The translations under genes were made by a program, and so were the position numbers. A stretch of DNA of 40,676 nt from Parcubacteria group bacterium GW2011_GWD2_42_14. Its GTDB lineage: Bacteria; Patescibacteriota; Minisyncoccia; Phycocordibacterales; UBA12088. The notes under the pieces are model-generated. The model was not told the origin of the DNA. It was given only the letters and a program-made list of their open reading frames with translations, and did no database searches. The DNA lies in the NCBI GenBank assembly GCA_000998045.1, contig LCCS01000001.1:1-40676 (forward strand), read 5' to 3'. Every line of letters begins with the position of its first letter. Position 1 is the first letter of the stretch. Shown piece after piece: positions 40,608 through 40,676 of this stretch.

Positions 40608-40676
40608 AGTTTTGCTAATGCTTCGTATGGTGTCTTCCAGTCTAGCACTTTTCTTGGACGAGTGTTGAGGAGGAAT
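40598..40676 (-). CDS. IS30-type transposase, C-terminal fragment (runs off right edge)
   Basis: The minus-strand frame reads LNTRPRKVLDWKTPYEALAK before a TAA at 40598-40600. N-x-R-P-R-K-x-L-x-x-K-T-P-x-E is the hallmark C-terminus of IS30-family DDE transposases. The rest of the gene lies outside the window. It points the same way as the fragment at 1-44. Confidence 0.75.
   Translation of the reverse strand, partial: FLLNTRPRKVLDWKTPYEALAKLLH

Noticed and set aside
1-40676. CRISPR arrays, tRNA or rRNA genes, riboswitches
   Set aside because: No regularly spaced direct repeats with spacers, no cloverleaf-like segment and no conserved riboswitch core was seen by eye on either strand; a covariance-model search would be needed to exclude weak RNAs.

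Overview
The window looks like a piece of a Candidate Phyla Radiation (Patescibacteria, Parcubacteria-like) genome. This rests on several signs: short, tightly packed genes with few Shine-Dalgarno sites; a VirD4/TraM-type ATPase with a long low-complexity tail; a signal-peptide and lamin-tail surface protein; a stand-alone four-helix-bundle (S23-type) protein; a GIY-YIG nuclease bounded by short terminal repeats; and many small intergenic repeats. No rRNA, tRNA or ribosomal protein gene is present, so the taxonomy is inferred from style only.

Layout: 1-115 is the upstream end of an IS30-type element (transposase on the minus strand, running off the left edge). 273-3982 holds the ATPase and the lamin-tail/PKD surface protein. 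4165-7326 starts a plus-strand polysaccharide region (epimerase, two glycosyltransferases), followed by a convergent glycosyltransferase and a strongly signalled 93-codon orphan gene (8495-8776). 8931-12677 carries a glycosyltransferase, an S23-type protein, a YvcK/CofD-like protein and a short nucleotide-sugar dehydrogenase, separated by AT-rich repeats. 12778-20407 is a run of methyltransferases, GT4 enzymes, a polyprenyl-phosphate GT2, an AsnB-type amidotransferase and GalE. 20519-28726 is a more AT-rich run of methyltransferases, glycosyltransferases, a flippase-like membrane protein, a GT-C enzyme and the GIY-YIG element. 28731-36715 is a minus-strand operon (Wzx flippase, carbamoyltransferase, HAD phosphatase, GDPD phosphodiesterase, two nucleotidyltransferases, WavE-like and FkbM proteins). 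36911-39357 is an MBOAT/SGNH acetylation pair. Gmd lies at 39437-40465, and 40564-40676 is the 3' end of another IS30-type element in the same orientation as the first.

Taken together the genes encode assembly, decoration (methylation, carbamoylation, acetylation, possibly amidation and phosphodiesters) and export of a cell-surface glycan. GalE, the UGD-like enzyme, Gmd and the two nucleotidyltransferases would supply precursors; GT4/GT2/GT-C enzymes assemble chains; Wzx moves lipid-linked units across the membrane; MBOAT/SGNH acts outside.

The most unusual content is the repeat architecture. Three elements (5029-5148, 16434-16560, 27391-27669) have 14-bp inverted ends, ATCCCGTTAGAGAC, and in all three the right end supplies the first bases of the start codon of a glycosyltransferase gene. 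Only one copy still encodes a GIY-YIG nuclease. A second, AT-rich repeat family brackets other genes at their start and stop codons. A diverged copy of the last codons of asnB lies directly behind galE. These features suggest that the locus is built from exchangeable gene cassettes.
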